NCBI RefSeq assembly: GCF_001399975.1
Contig: NZ_LKBD01000034.1
Span: forward strand, 1-57,518
Length of the DNA stretch: 57,518 bases
Reading direction: 5' to 3'
Origin: Pseudoalteromonas sp. P1-9
Lineage (GTDB): Bacteria > Pseudomonadota > Gammaproteobacteria > Enterobacterales > Alteromonadaceae
In this document: positions 1 through 9,538 of the stretch, piece by piece
How the letters are laid out: each line of letters opens with the position of its first letter
Numbering within the stretch: position 1 is the first letter of the stretch
The notes under the pieces: generated by a model
Databases searched by the model: none
What the model was told of the DNA's origin: nothing
What the model saw: only the letters and a program-made list of their open reading frames with translations
Translations under genes and position numbers: made by a program

Positions 1-53
1 TATGTGAGTCAGCCGATAACACAGTAGAAAACCCAATCAAGCGCTGCCGAACG

Positions 54-197
54 GTTCTTTTGAGCGCACTTTTCTCATTGTTGCCTACATGGATGTAGGT
101 AAGGGGCGAGAGCAGGACGCGTTAGCTTTGCTCGATATTCGCTTAGATTGCTAGGCCACACATCGAGCGCCGTGATAAAAGCACGCTCAAAAAGAAC
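54..197. repeat. MITE-like element with terminal inverted repeats
   Basis: Imperfect terminal inverted repeats lie at 54-73 (GTTCTTTTGAGCGCACTTTT) and 177-197 (reads GTTCTTTTTGAGCG.. on the other strand). They differ by one inserted base and two substitutions. Inside are a short hairpin (CCTACAT/ATGTAGG, about 87-102) and another pair, CTCGAT/ATCGAG. No ORF fits in it. The architecture suggests a non-autonomous mobile repeat; copy number elsewhere is unknown. The rest of 1-258 holds only the leader of the first gene. Confidence 0.5.
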
Positions 198-258
198 AAA
201 AATAGAACAGCGAAGCTCAACAGACACTAAGCAAATTAATTTGTTTTAAAGAGGTGTC

Positions 259-2262
259 ATGGAAAGACTAAATGCGAACGACATGCTACGAGTGGTTAAC
301 GAACTACTAAGCAGCAAAAACGCAGCTGAATTATTAGTGAAGCTGCAATTAGGTTTAAAGCCAATTGCTGAAATTAGCGATATTTTGGTACTAACCCAAG
401 ACGCAAACCAGTTATGTGCGTTAACCAGCACCTTTGAGCCATTAAGCGGTGTGTGCTTACTTGAGCCCTCCTTTGTTAAAAAGGTGTTCAAGCGTAACGT
501 TTACGCCGCTAATATTTGCCAGCTCCCAAGTGATTGGATATTTCCTAGCCACTGCCACGAAACCGTTATTTTTGTTGCTAATAACTTTGCTGAGCGAAAA
601 GGTGTTTTTGTTCTGTTTATTAAAGACGGTGATGATACTGGGCAAATGGAAAATGCATTGCGTGCAGTCGATATTTTGTTTCGCCAGGCATTTTTACAGC
701 TTGATCAGCAGCATCAAATGTCACAAATGTTGTTAGACCGCACTTATGCGTTAACGCAAAGCCAGCAGCGCTTTCAAGCCTACGCAGAGCTCGCATCAGA
801 CTGGTTTTGGGAAACTGATGAAAGCATGTGCTTTACCTACTTGTCGTTTTTAGAACAAACCAAACCAAGCAATTTTTCACACTTTTTGCATAAAAGCCCG
901 TTAAATATTCGTAGCGACAGTGAAAGCACGCAATTTAAAAAGTGGGAGCATTTTTTACACCTTGTAAGGCAGCACAGTGAAATTCACGAATTCGAGTTTG
1001 AAGCGATTGATAATCAGGGACATCGCGTTTGGGTGTCAATTAGCGGCAAAGCGAAGGTTAACGCAGACAACAGCTTTGCTGGGTATTTAGGTATTGCAAA
1101 AGACATTAGCTTTGCTAAGCAGCGTGAATATGATCTAAAACTTGCAAAAGAAAAAGCCGAGAGCGCCAATAAAGCAAAATCGCACTTTTTAGCCGTGATG
1201 TCTCATGAAATTCGTACACCAATGAATGCTATTTTAGGCATTCTAGAGTTGTTAGAAGATACTCAGCCGAATGAAAAACAGCTTGAGTTAATCGATTTTA
1301 TGCGCGATAGCGCCAAGTTGTTACAAGGGGTGATCAGCGATACCTTAGACTTTGCCAAAATTGAATCAGGCACCTTAGCCCTTGAGAATAGTAATATTAA
1401 TTTGCATAAGCTGATTAAAAACTTAGTCCAACAATTTGAAACTCAGGCAGTTAAAAAAGGCATACATTTTAACGCTATTTTAGGTGGTGGCGTGCCGGAG
1501 CAAATTAATACCGATGGTGTGCGTTTGTCGCAGGTTTTGCTTAACTTACTCGGTAATGCATTTAAATTTACCTTAGAAGGCGAAGTGAGTTTGCTGGTAA
1601 ACCGCAGTGATACGGAATTGTTTATCACCGTTAAAGATACTGGGGTAGGTATTGATGACGCGCATATTCAAACCCTATTTGAGCCATTTTCACAATTGCA
1701 TGATAAACAAGTAGGCAGACAGCAAGGTGTTGGGCTGGGGCTCAGCATTACCAAGCGTTTGTTAGAATTAATGGAAGGCAAAATTGAATGCGCTAGCGAA
1801 ATTGGTGTCGGCACCGAGTTTGTTGTCACGATTCCACTGATCCCACTAATCACCGCTGAAGGACATGCGAAAGACGCGGAAATTGAAAATAGCATTCCCA
1901 GTTATCGCATTTTGGTTGCGGAAGATAACCCCGCAAACCAGTTTATAATTAAAGCGATATTGGAAAAGCGAAATCATTCGGTTGTACTTGCTGATAATGG
2001 TGAAAGCGCTGTTGCGGCAGTGAAAAAATCCCGTTTTGATTTAGTTTTAATGGATATGGTAATGCCCGTTATGGATGGGGTTACTGCTGCGCGTACTATT
2101 CGCACTGAGCTTGGTGAATTAGCGCCGCCTATTATTGCACTAACAGCCAATGCAGGCCTAGCTGATAAAACAAAGTGTTTAAATGCGGGTATGCAAGATG
2201 TGCTAACAAAGCCACTTAATAGTGCGTTGCTTGATGAGAAGATAAAAGCCTTATTTTCCTAG
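259..2262 (+). CDS. Hybrid sensor histidine kinase/response regulator
   Basis: A 667-residue soluble hybrid kinase with no membrane segment. The N-terminal 160 residues look like a degenerate GAF-type sensory region. A PAS domain follows (about 170-290), then HisKA with SHEIRTP and phospho-acceptor His316, a HATPase with the N box (LLNLLGNAFKF) and G boxes (DTGVGI, GLGLSI), and a C-terminal receiver with acidic pair Glu555-Asp556, phospho-acceptor Asp599 and the late Lys in TKPL. Both phosphorelay ends are intact. The start is supported by AGAGGTG a few bases upstream. It is a single-gene unit with no dedicated output neighbour, so its partner is unknown. The signal sensed cannot be read from the sequence. 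Confidence 0.9.
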   Translation: MERLNANDMLRVVNELLSSKNAAELLVKLQLGLKPIAEISDILVLTQDANQLCALTSTFEPLSGVCLLEPSFVKKVFKRNVYAANICQLPSDWIFPSHCHETVIFVANNFAERKGVFVLFIKDGDDTGQMENALRAVDILFRQAFLQLDQQHQMSQMLLDRTYALTQSQQRFQAYAELASDWFWETDESMCFTYLSFLEQTKPSNFSHFLHKSPLNIRSDSESTQFKKWEHFLHLVRQHSEIHEFEFEAIDNQGHRVWVSISGKAKVNADNSFAGYLGIAKDISFAKQREYDLKLAKEKAESANKAKSHFLAVMSHEIRTPMNAILGILELLEDTQPNEKQLELIDFMRDSAKLLQGVISDTLDFAKIESGTLALENSNINLHKLIKNLVQQFETQAVKKGIHFNAILGGGVPEQINTDGVRLSQVLLNLLGNAFKFTLEGEVSLLVNRSDTELFITVKDTGVGIDDAHIQTLFEPFSQLHDKQVGRQQGVGLGLSITKRLLELMEGKIECASEIGVGTEFVVTIPLIPLITAEGHAKDAEIENSIPSYRILVAEDNPANQFIIKAILEKRNHSVVLADNGESAVAAVKKSRFDLVLMDMVMPVMDGVTAARTIRTELGELAPPIIALTANAGLADKTKCLNAGMQDVLTKPLNSALLDEKIKALFS

Positions 2263-2307
2263 TTAAAAAACTCGGTTGGATGTTTTAAAAGAGGGTACCC
2301 AACCGAG
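2263..2307 (-). terminator. Rho-independent terminator of the small gene at 2322-2534
   Basis: Stem CTCGGTTGG (2271-2279) pairs with CCAACCGAG (2299-2307). On the minus strand it is followed by six T residues. On the plus strand there is no T tract, so it may only weakly stop the hybrid kinase transcript. Confidence 0.75.
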
Positions 2308-2321
2308 TAAGGTTAGTAACA

Positions 2322-2534
2322 TTAGTTGTACCCAAGAACGCAATCATAATCTTCACGTACGCTTGGCTCTGCAAATTCGTCTTTCAGTTGTTGCAGAGCG
2401 CGTTCTTGCTCTTTAAAGCTAAATATCACTTTGCGGCGATAATCAATTGAGCGATTAAACAACTCTAGGTCAATATAAGGTCTCATCGCTTGCAGTTTTT
2501 GGTCAATTGAGAATGGTTGGTTACCGTTTCGCAT
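2322..2534 (-). CDS. Small hypothetical protein (70 aa)
   Basis: An unrecognised 70-residue soluble, charged protein, probably mostly helical (a central stretch rich in Lys, Glu and Gln), with no signal peptide or membrane segment. It begins at an ATG preceded by a good GGAGA ribosome binding site, and a hairpin followed by T residues lies just past its stop. Both facts argue that it is a real gene and not a chance frame. It is convergent with the hybrid kinase upstream and stands apart from the H-NOX operon on the other side. No function is proposed. Confidence 0.6.
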   Translation of the reverse strand: MRNGNQPFSIDQKLQAMRPYIDLELFNRSIDYRRKVIFSFKEQERALQQLKDEFAEPSVREDYDCVLGYN

Positions 2535-2713
2535 AATGTTTCTCCAAATGTTTGCTCACTAACATTACAGCAAGATACAAACCAAATTTAATATATTGAA
2601 ATTTATGCGAAAGTTAACAGCATCAGGGTTGTTGATTAAAATTGCGTTGCAAAATGCGAAGTGGTTTGGCGTGAAATAAGTCGTATTATTTAGCGTGTTT
2701 TATAAACATTGAC

Positions 2714-4222
2714 TCAAATTGATTCATAAAACGCAATTTCAAATTCAGTACCCACGCCAACTTCACTATGTACTTTCACTTTGGCATTGTGCTGCTGCAA
2801 AATACCATAGGAGATAGCGAGGCCTAAACCGGTACCTTCTCCGGGCGCTTTGGTGGTAAAAAATGGCGTAAAGATATCGGCGAGATGGTCTTTTTCAATC
2901 CCATGTCCCTGATCTTTGACCCGCACAATAATTTTATTACGGTCTTTCTCACAGCTAATGGTCAGCGCACCGCCATTTGGCATGGCGTGTTTTGCATTAA
3001 CAAACAAGTTAATAAACACTTGCTGTAATTTACCGGCATTGCCAAGAATATTCGCTTCAGGTAGCAGGTGTTTTACTACTTCATGGTGATATTTGAACTC
3101 GTTACTGACCACGTTCAATGATTTCTCAATCACTACATTTAGATCAATACTATCAAGTTCGTCGTTATCCATGCGTGAGAAGGTGCTGAGATCTGACACT
3201 ATGTCTTTAACGCGTTCAAGCCCCTGCACTGAGGATGTTAATATTTCTTGGCTGTCATCAAACAAAAAATCCCCATCTAATGACTGCCACTTAGCTTGCA
3301 TCGCAACAACTTTTTCCTGTTCAGAGATGTTGTTGGCATTAAGTGGCGCCATAATTTCAGCAAAATCAGAAAAGTACTCTCGCATTGTATCTAGGTTACT
3401 TAATACAAAGCCAACAGGGTTATTTATCTCGTGTGCTACGCCCGCCGCTAGCTGACCAAGTGATGCCAATTTTTCTTGTTGCACAAGTTGTTGCTGTGTT
3501 TGTTCCAACATTTTATTACTGGTTTCAAGGTCAACAAGACGCTCTTGTAGCGCTTCTTCTGCGCGTTTACGCTCAATCGCAACTGATAACATACTGCGCG
3601 ATGATTCAAGTGTTTGCAGCTTAACGATATTGATATCGTCTTGTGATTCATACAATAAGATGGCAATACCCACACCTTTGCCCGAGGATAAATCTAAACT
3701 GTACAAAGGCACTAAAACGCAATCACTAAACTGTTCATTGGCGCTGTTACTAATGCTTTCGATTTCAAAAATTTGTGATTCGGACTCACTGCTTACTTGC
3801 TGATACAGTTCATCACGCTTAAATTGACGCAATACTTGTTTATAAGAGTCGGGCAACGAGGATGCATGCTGTTTAGTGCTTTGGCAGTAGTACTGAAATT
3901 GGTGATATGATAAATCCGCGTGTATTTCGACAAACAGATTATGGGCGTTAGTCATAAAGTTATTGGTTCGCTCAAGGTAATTTGCGACAATTTTATTTAA
4001 GCTAGGCTGGCGCCATGTTTCTGCTAATAAGCCCGTTAAAAATTCAAGCTGCCCCTGTTGGGTTGCAACTTCTTGTTGCGTTTGGTTAACCGCCTCTTCC
4101 TGCTGGTAGAGCTCACGGGTGTAGTCTTCTAGCTGTTTTTCCGCTTCTTTTCGCGCCAAACGCTCACGGGCTAAAATACGTTCTAGCGCTGCCAATTTGG
4201 CAAGTGTTTCATTATTTTCCAT
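2714..4222 (-). CDS. hnoK: H-NOX-associated sensor histidine kinase
   Basis: A 502-residue soluble histidine kinase. It has an N-terminal coiled coil (1-65), a GAF-like sensory region (about 70-215), a second coiled coil, a HisKA domain with [10 protein letters not shown] and phospho-acceptor His264, and a HATPase domain with N box, DQGHGI and GTGLGLAI. There is no receiver domain. Its start overlaps the end of the H-NOX gene by 11 bases, so the two are translationally coupled. In the known HnoX/HnoK family, NO-bound H-NOX inhibits autophosphorylation of such a kinase. That function is inferred here from the pairing and not from a kinase motif. The likely receiver is the divergent gene at 4876-6162. 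Confidence 0.85.
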   Translation of the reverse strand: MENNETLAKLAALERILARERLARKEAEKQLEDYTRELYQQEEAVNQTQQEVATQQGQLEFLTGLLAETWRQPSLNKIVANYLERTNNFMTNAHNLFVEIHADLSYHQFQYYCQSTKQHASSLPDSYKQVLRQFKRDELYQQVSSESESQIFEIESISNSANEQFSDCVLVPLYSLDLSSGKGVGIAILLYESQDDINIVKLQTLESSRSMLSVAIERKRAEEALQERLVDLETSNKMLEQTQQQLVQQEKLASLGQLAAGVAHEINNPVGFVLSNLDTMREYFSDFAEIMAPLNANNISEQEKVVAMQAKWQSLDGDFLFDDSQEILTSSVQGLERVKDIVSDLSTFSRMDNDELDSIDLNVVIEKSLNVVSNEFKYHHEVVKHLLPEANILGNAGKLQQVFINLFVNAKHAMPNGGALTISCEKDRNKIIVRVKDQGHGIEKDHLADIFTPFFTTKAPGEGTGLGLAISYGILQQHNAKVKVHSEVGVGTEFEIAFYESI

Positions 4223-4760
4223 TGAAAACGACTTCTATCTCGCAGTATTCGCCACCTTGATGCATGCATACGGGTTGAGAAAGGCTTACGGTTTCACCAA
4301 AATGTTGTGCCGCGCCTAAAATTAAGCCTTCCGATAAAAAACATAATTTGCGTGGTGATTGATAAATCATGGTTAGTTTGTCATCGATATGATCGTCGTA
4401 GCTAAATTCGGGTAGTTGCGCGTCTTTATATAGCTTTTTAACTTCAACGTGAATGAGTTCGTCTACCATCATTAAAAATGCACGTAACGACGGCGCATTT
4501 TGCGCTTCTTGTGGCGCTTGCGGCATTAATAATGGAAATAAAAAAACGCCAAAAGCACGCACTAAGTCAGGAATTGGCACCTCTAAGCGCTCAGATAAGT
4601 AGCCTACTATCGTAAATAATTCGCTGTCATCATATTGCTTTGTGGACGTGTAAATACCGTGCGAGGGCAGAGTATTATTACTGAGCGCGTCGTCCCAAAC
4701 TTGGTATCCGTGCCCTTGCTCAACAAATTCTTGTAATGCATTAAATATCGCGCCTTTCAT
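4212..4760 (-). CDS. hnoX: H-NOX haem-based nitric oxide sensor
   Basis: A 182-residue stand-alone H-NOX (HNOB) domain of normal length, starting with the family MKG. The proximal haem ligand is His104 in IHVEVKKLY, and the haem-propionate motif YxSxR is complete at Tyr133-Ser135-Arg137 (YQSPR). The distal pocket shows no obvious Tyr-based hydrogen-bond signature of O2-binding members, which fits a selective NO sensor, though that cannot be proved from sequence. It is first in an operon with the histidine kinase and is divergent from a receiver/HD-GYP protein; a GGAAGCG ribosome binding site precedes the ATG. In related bacteria such modules link NO to c-di-GMP, biofilm or host interaction. 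Confidence 0.95.
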   Translation of the reverse strand: MKGAIFNALQEFVEQGHGYQVWDDALSNNTLPSHGIYTSTKQYDDSELFTIVGYLSERLEVPIPDLVRAFGVFLFPLLMPQAPQEAQNAPSLRAFLMMVDELIHVEVKKLYKDAQLPEFSYDDHIDDKLTMIYQSPRKLCFLSEGLILGAAQHFGETVSLSQPVCMHQGGEYCEIEVVFNGK

Positions 4761-4875
4761 AACCGCTTCCTTTTTTACACATAATCAGGTTGATCTATTT
4801 AAAAAATAGTGTCACTTTTTAGTTAAGGCAATGTTTTTAGAGTAAATAGCGTATTGGCTTCGTTCGAGGATTACT

Positions 4876-6162
4876 ATGACAGATAAGTTAAAATTAATGA
4901 TCGTCGATGATGAAATGGAAGTGCTTAATGCATTGAAAAGGCTATTCAGAAAAGACTTTGAGGTTGAGTCATTTAGTGATCCTGAAGCTGCAGCACAACA
5001 GTTATCTGAATCTACCTATAGCGTGATTATTTCAGATATGAAAATGCCTAAAATGAGTGGTGCTGAGCTGCTTTCTAAGGCGTTTGACGTTTGCCCCGAC
5101 ACCCCTCGCATTTTATTGACCGGTTATTCAGATATCGATTCTACTGCGATGGCGATAAACCAAGGTAAAATTAATAATTACGTGAGTAAGCCATGGAGCA
5201 ACGACGAGCTTAAAAATGTGGTGTTACAAGCGTCTGAGCAGTTTCAATTGAAGCAATCAGTAATGCGTCTGGAAAATGAGTTGCAACTTAAAAACGAATT
5301 ACTACGCAAGCAAAACCAAGATCTTGAAAGCAAAGTGCAAGCGCGCACACAATCACTATCAAAACTCAACGATAAGTTAAAATCAGCCAACAATCGCCAA
5401 CGTAGTTTGTTTTATGATGTCATCGAAATGATCAATTTGATCATTGAAGATACAACTGGAGGCGGTGAAGGCCATGTAAAACGTGTTGCCAGTCATTGCC
5501 GAACGCTCGCTGCAGCCATGGGACTTGAGAAAAACCAAGTTACGCAAGTGTACCTTGCTGGCTTGATGCATGAGATTGGTAAGGTCTCGCTGTCAGATAC
5601 GCTAGCAAAAAGTATTGAAAATGAATTATCTCGGGCTGAACTGGTAGAAAAACAAACCCATGCAGTGAAAGGCGCTGAAATATTACAAACGGTACCGCAT
5701 TTAAAAGCGATTGGCATGGCGGTAAAGCATCAGTACGAGCGCTTTGATGGCAGCGGTGTGCCAGATCATTTAATTGGCACCAATATTCCGATTGCGTCGC
5801 GCATTCTAACCGTAGTAAATGAGTTTGATAAGTTAGTGCTTGGGCGAATTAGTGAGCAAAAGCTTTCACAGCAGCAAGCTATTGATTTTCTTAAAAAGGA
5901 AAGTAAAACTTATTTTGACCCAGAGGTCGTAAAAGCCTATGTAAACCTGCTCAATAGTGAAATTTCGCTCGATCAGCACAATATTGATCTATGCCTAGGT
6001 GTCAATATGTTGGAACCGGGCATGCATTTGAGCCAAGACTTACTTAATAAACAAGGTGCAGTGGTATTAACACAAGGCACTGAAATTACCCCAACACTTA
6101 TCGAAAAGTTAAAATCCTACGAAAAAGAATGGCGTTATATCTTTAACGTATTTGTTCACTGA
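4876..6162 (+). CDS. Response regulator with degenerate HD-GYP domain (HnoD-like)
   Basis: A 428-residue protein: receiver at 1-120 (Asp10/Asp11, phospho-acceptor Asp54, Lys105 in SKPW), a coiled coil (about 125-175), an HD-GYP domain (about 185-340) and a C-terminal tail of about 80 residues. The HD-GYP metal centre is clearly decayed: the HD pair reads His232-Glu233, the HHE ligands read Gln286-Tyr287-Glu288, GYP reads GVP, and the later metal Asp is Asn315. It is therefore unlikely to hydrolyse c-di-GMP. The same receiver plus degenerate HD-GYP layout defines HnoD in Shewanella H-NOX networks, where it acts as a regulator and not an enzyme. Its position divergent from hnoX-hnoK, 115 bases away, fits that role. 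Confidence 0.85.
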   Translation: MTDKLKLMIVDDEMEVLNALKRLFRKDFEVESFSDPEAAAQQLSESTYSVIISDMKMPKMSGAELLSKAFDVCPDTPRILLTGYSDIDSTAMAINQGKINNYVSKPWSNDELKNVVLQASEQFQLKQSVMRLENELQLKNELLRKQNQDLESKVQARTQSLSKLNDKLKSANNRQRSLFYDVIEMINLIIEDTTGGGEGHVKRVASHCRTLAAAMGLEKNQVTQVYLAGLMHEIGKVSLSDTLAKSIENELSRAELVEKQTHAVKGAEILQTVPHLKAIGMAVKHQYERFDGSGVPDHLIGTNIPIASRILTVVNEFDKLVLGRISEQKLSQQQAIDFLKKESKTYFDPEVVKAYVNLLNSEISLDQHNIDLCLGVNMLEPGMHLSQDLLNKQGAVVLTQGTEITPTLIEKLKSYEKEWRYIFNVFVH

Positions 6163-6184
6163 TTTTGTTGCGAAATATGTTGAT

Positions 6185-6212
6185 GATAAAGGGCCTAACT
6201 GGGCGCTTTATC
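6185..6212 (+). terminator. Terminator-like hairpin after the HD-GYP gene
   Basis: GATAAAG-g-GCC pairs with GGC-g-CTTTATC, with a single G-G mismatch and a short loop. No clean T tract follows, so it could be a weak terminator or an mRNA end-protecting stem. Confidence 0.45.
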
Positions 6213-6440
6213 GCAATTATTTGTTAGTTTACCTAATGTGATACATTTAAATTTCTTATGGTTAACAATTGAGCAACTTGGTGTGTCAAAGTGTGACCAA
6301 AAACACACTTACTTACCTAAAAAGCCTATTTTGCAGCCCGTCTTATTTCTTTGAGGGTTAAACTATTTCCCACTTTCTTGCGACTAATTTCTAACTATAG
6401 TCAAGCACGTTGTTTGCGAAAAAATAAAATAGGGAACGCA

Positions 6441-9400
6441 ATGAACATTACAACTCGGGCTTTAAAAAATCCGGCGGGGGTGGCAATTTTTGTAACCCTA
6501 TGCTTGGTGTTAGGGGTAGTGAGCTTTACTAAACTACCTATTCAACTTTTTCCAGATATTGAACGACCTCAGATTACTATTTTCACTAGCTGGCGACAGG
6601 CGTCACCAGCCGAAATGGAATCAGAAATCTTAGAACCTCAAGAAGACGTACTGCAAGGACTACCAGGGCTCACCAGTTTACGCACCTTTGCAAATTCAGG
6701 TTCATCGTTTATCAATCTTACATTTACGCTTGATACCGACATGGATAAAACCCTGATCGAAGTGATCAGCCGTATGAATCGGGTGCCGCCATTACCACGC
6801 GATGTAAATCCACCGGTGATAAGTCTCGGTGGCTTTAATGGTGGTGCACCAGCACTGACCTATTTTTTCATACAAGCGTTGCCCGGCAATGAAAAACCGA
6901 TCGGTGAATATGCAACATTTTTTGATGACACTATTCGCCCTCGGTTAGAGAGTATTCCTGGGGTTGCTCGCGTTCAATTGCAAACGGGTAACTCGCGTGA
7001 ACAATTGCAGATTGAGTTTGATGCTTATCGCGCAGCGGAACTTGGCATTAATTTAACACGAGTAAGCAATTTAATTGGTTCAGCAAATGATGCATCGGGT
7101 GGGTACGCCGATATAGGTCGCCGCCGTTATACGCTGCGCTTTGCTGGTCGTTTCGACCCAACTCAGCTCGGTAATTTGGTACTGGAATGGCGTGACGGTA
7201 AACCAATTAAACTCAGTGATATTGCTGAGATTAAAGTCACTCGCGATTCAGACAATGGTAGTGCGGTGCAAAATGGTAATCCGGCAATGTCGGTGCGCAT
7301 AGACCGTGAAAGTGGCGCCAATGTGTTAGCAACGCTTGAGCGTGTTAAAGCAGAGGTCGACAAAGTTCGCAGCCAAGTGCTTGAACCACAACAACTTACA
7401 ATGCACCAATCCTTCGATGCCTCAGTATTTATTTATCGTGCAATTAATCTTGTTTCGAGCAACTTAGTACTTGGGATCCTGCTTGCTGTAGGCGTACTTT
7501 GGTGGTTCTTACGCCAGCGCCGCGCGACCTTGATTGTGGCAATGGCGATACCTATTTCAATTATGACCACCTTTATTGTGTTGAATATCACAGGTCGCTC
7601 GCTTAACGTGATTTCACTTGCTGGATTGGCATTTGCCACAGGCATGGTGCTTGATGCGGCAATTGTGGTGCTTGAAAATATTGTTAGGTTGAAAACCCAA
7701 GGTTTACGCGCTGATAAAGCTGCTGCGAAAGGCACACAGTTGGTGTCGGGGGCGTTGATGGCCTCTACTGCGACGACCATTGCGATTTTTGTTCCGGTGA
7801 TATTTTTACGTGATGTGGCAGGGCAATTTTTTGCGGACTTAGCGCTGACCATCGCCATTGCAGTATTTATCTCCTTGCTGGTGGCACTGACTATTTTACC
7901 TGTGGCTGCGAAAATGTGGCTAAACCAAACAGTTGAAGAAGATAGATTAGAAGGCCTTTGGCAAACTATTACACGTAAAATTATGGTGTTGACTAACTCA
8001 GGTAAAAAACGCCTTGCAGTGATTTTCACCTTGATGGCGGCACCCGTTGCATTGACTGTGTGGTTGTTACCGCCACTTGATTACTTACCACCCGTAAAAC
8101 GTGACGCAGTAGATGCATTTGTGCGTTTACCAACTGGTTCAAACCAAGAATTTGTTGAGCGCGAGTACATTAAGCCTTTGGTTGAGCGTTTACAGCCCTA
8201 TATGGATGGTACGAAACAGCCAGCGCTTAAAAATTACTATATTTTATCCTTTCCTGGCAACGCAAACTTAGGCGTGCGCGCTAAAGATCAATCACAAGTG
8301 AAAGAACTTGAACGCGTAATGCGTGAAGAGATTTTGGTTGATTTACCCGATACCCGAGTGTTTTCACAGCAAGGTAATTTATTTGGCGGTTTGGGCTCGG
8401 GACGCAGCATTCAAATTCACTTACAAAGCCGCGACACGCGCGCCATGGCTGATGTGGCCGATAAAACACGCGAGATCTTACAAGCTCGTTTTGAAGACAG
8501 TAACATTAATATTAATCCAGGCACCCAAGATGCAGAGCCAGAACTGCGGTTATTGCCAAATGATCGTCGCATGATGGAAGTTGGATTTAATCGCCGTGAT
8601 TTAGCACAACTTACCCGAGCAATGGGCACAGGCCTATATGTTGGCGAATATTTCGATGGTAATAAACGTCTTGATATGATTTTCAAAGCTGAAGGTTGGC
8701 AAAACCCTGAAGAATTATCGGCAATGCCGATTACTACGCCAAGTGGCACTGTAGTGCAGTTAGGCGAGTTAGTTGATGTTACACGAACGGTTGGGCCGTC
8801 ACGTATTCAGCGAATTGACCGTCGTAGAACCATTACAGTTAATGTAAACCCACCTGAAGGTATGTCGTTACAGCAAGCAATGGCTATCATTGAAACTGAG
8901 ATTGAACCACAAATTCAGGCGCTTATGCCTGCAGACGGTTCGATTAATTATGGCGGCAGTGCCGACAGCTTAAAGCAATCGATTAAAACCATGGGGCAAA
9001 ATTTTATTTTGGCGCTAGGGCTACTTTTTATTCTGATGGCCGGTCTTTTTAAATCGTTAAAAGACAGCTTAATGGTAACGCTATCCATTCCACTGGCAAC
9101 CGTTGGTGGTGTTGTGGCATTACAGTTAATGAATCTTATTCAATTTCAGCCGCTCGATTTGTTAACCATGATTGGCTTTATTATTTTACTTGGATTGGTT
9201 GTAAATAATGCGATTTTATTAGTCGACCAAACCCGCCAAGGTGAATGCGAAGGGTTAAGCCGCGAAATGGCAGTCGAGCAGGCACTTAAACTGCGCTTGC
9301 GCCCTATTTTTATGAGTACATTAACCAGTATTTTTGGCATGTTGCCGCTACTTATTATGCCAGGCGAAGGCAGTATTATTTATCGCGGTCTTGCTGCGGT

Positions 9401-9536
9401 AATTGTTGGTGGCATGGTGTTTTCAACCTTATTTACTTTGGTACTGCTCCCGGCATTACTAAAACAATTTGCAACGCGTAAAAGTGTTCAACCAACCCCT
9501 GTTACTTCTACTCAAACGCAACTGGAAGGGAATTAG
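6441..9536 (+). CDS. RND-family efflux transporter, inner-membrane subunit
   Basis: A proton-driven AcrB-type permease of 1031 residues. It opens with a short cytoplasmic helix and TM1, has two large periplasmic loops, and twelve predicted membrane segments split between two halves. The first-half TM4 carries the family acidic pair in GMVLDAAIVVLEN. An upstream in-frame start exists at 6351, but the ATG at 6441 is preferred because it has AGGGA before it and matches the normal N-terminus of the family. The gene for the periplasmic adaptor follows 2 bases later. No outer-membrane TolC-type gene is present, so a shared TolC would be needed. Substrate unknown. The order permease-then-adaptor is the reverse of the usual acrAB order. 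Confidence 0.93.
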   Translation: MNITTRALKNPAGVAIFVTLCLVLGVVSFTKLPIQLFPDIERPQITIFTSWRQASPAEMESEILEPQEDVLQGLPGLTSLRTFANSGSSFINLTFTLDTDMDKTLIEVISRMNRVPPLPRDVNPPVISLGGFNGGAPALTYFFIQALPGNEKPIGEYATFFDDTIRPRLESIPGVARVQLQTGNSREQLQIEFDAYRAAELGINLTRVSNLIGSANDASGGYADIGRRRYTLRFAGRFDPTQLGNLVLEWRDGKPIKLSDIAEIKVTRDSDNGSAVQNGNPAMSVRIDRESGANVLATLERVKAEVDKVRSQVLEPQQLTMHQSFDASVFIYRAINLVSSNLVLGILLAVGVLWWFLRQRRATLIVAMAIPISIMTTFIVLNITGRSLNVISLAGLAFATGMVLDAAIVVLENIVRLKTQGLRADKAAAKGTQLVSGALMASTATTIAIFVPVIFLRDVAGQFFADLALTIAIAVFISLLVALTILPVAAKMWLNQTVEEDRLEGLWQTITRKIMVLTNSGKKRLAVIFTLMAAPVALTVWLLPPLDYLPPVKRDAVDAFVRLPTGSNQEFVEREYIKPLVERLQPYMDGTKQPALKNYYILSFPGNANLGVRAKDQSQVKELERVMREEILVDLPDTRVFSQQGNLFGGLGSGRSIQIHLQSRDTRAMADVADKTREILQARFEDSNININPGTQDAEPELRLLPNDRRMMEVGFNRRDLAQLTRAMGTGLYVGEYFDGNKRLDMIFKAEGWQNPEELSAMPITTPSGTVVQLGELVDVTRTVGPSRIQRIDRRRTITVNVNPPEGMSLQQAMAIIETEIEPQIQALMPADGSINYGGSADSLKQSIKTMGQNFILALGLLFILMAGLFKSLKDSLMVTLSIPLATVGGVVALQLMNLIQFQPLDLLTMIGFIILLGLVVNNAILLVDQTRQGECEGLSREMAVEQALKLRLRPIFMSTLTSIFGMLPLLIMPGEGSIIYRGLAAVIVGGMVFSTLFTLVLLPALLKQFATRKSVQPTPVTSTQTQLEGN

Positions 9537-9538
9537 TT

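Noticed and set aside
7433..8029. A 198-residue open frame antisense to the RND permease
   Set aside because: Complement of a membrane-rich coding region; no start signals or family features.
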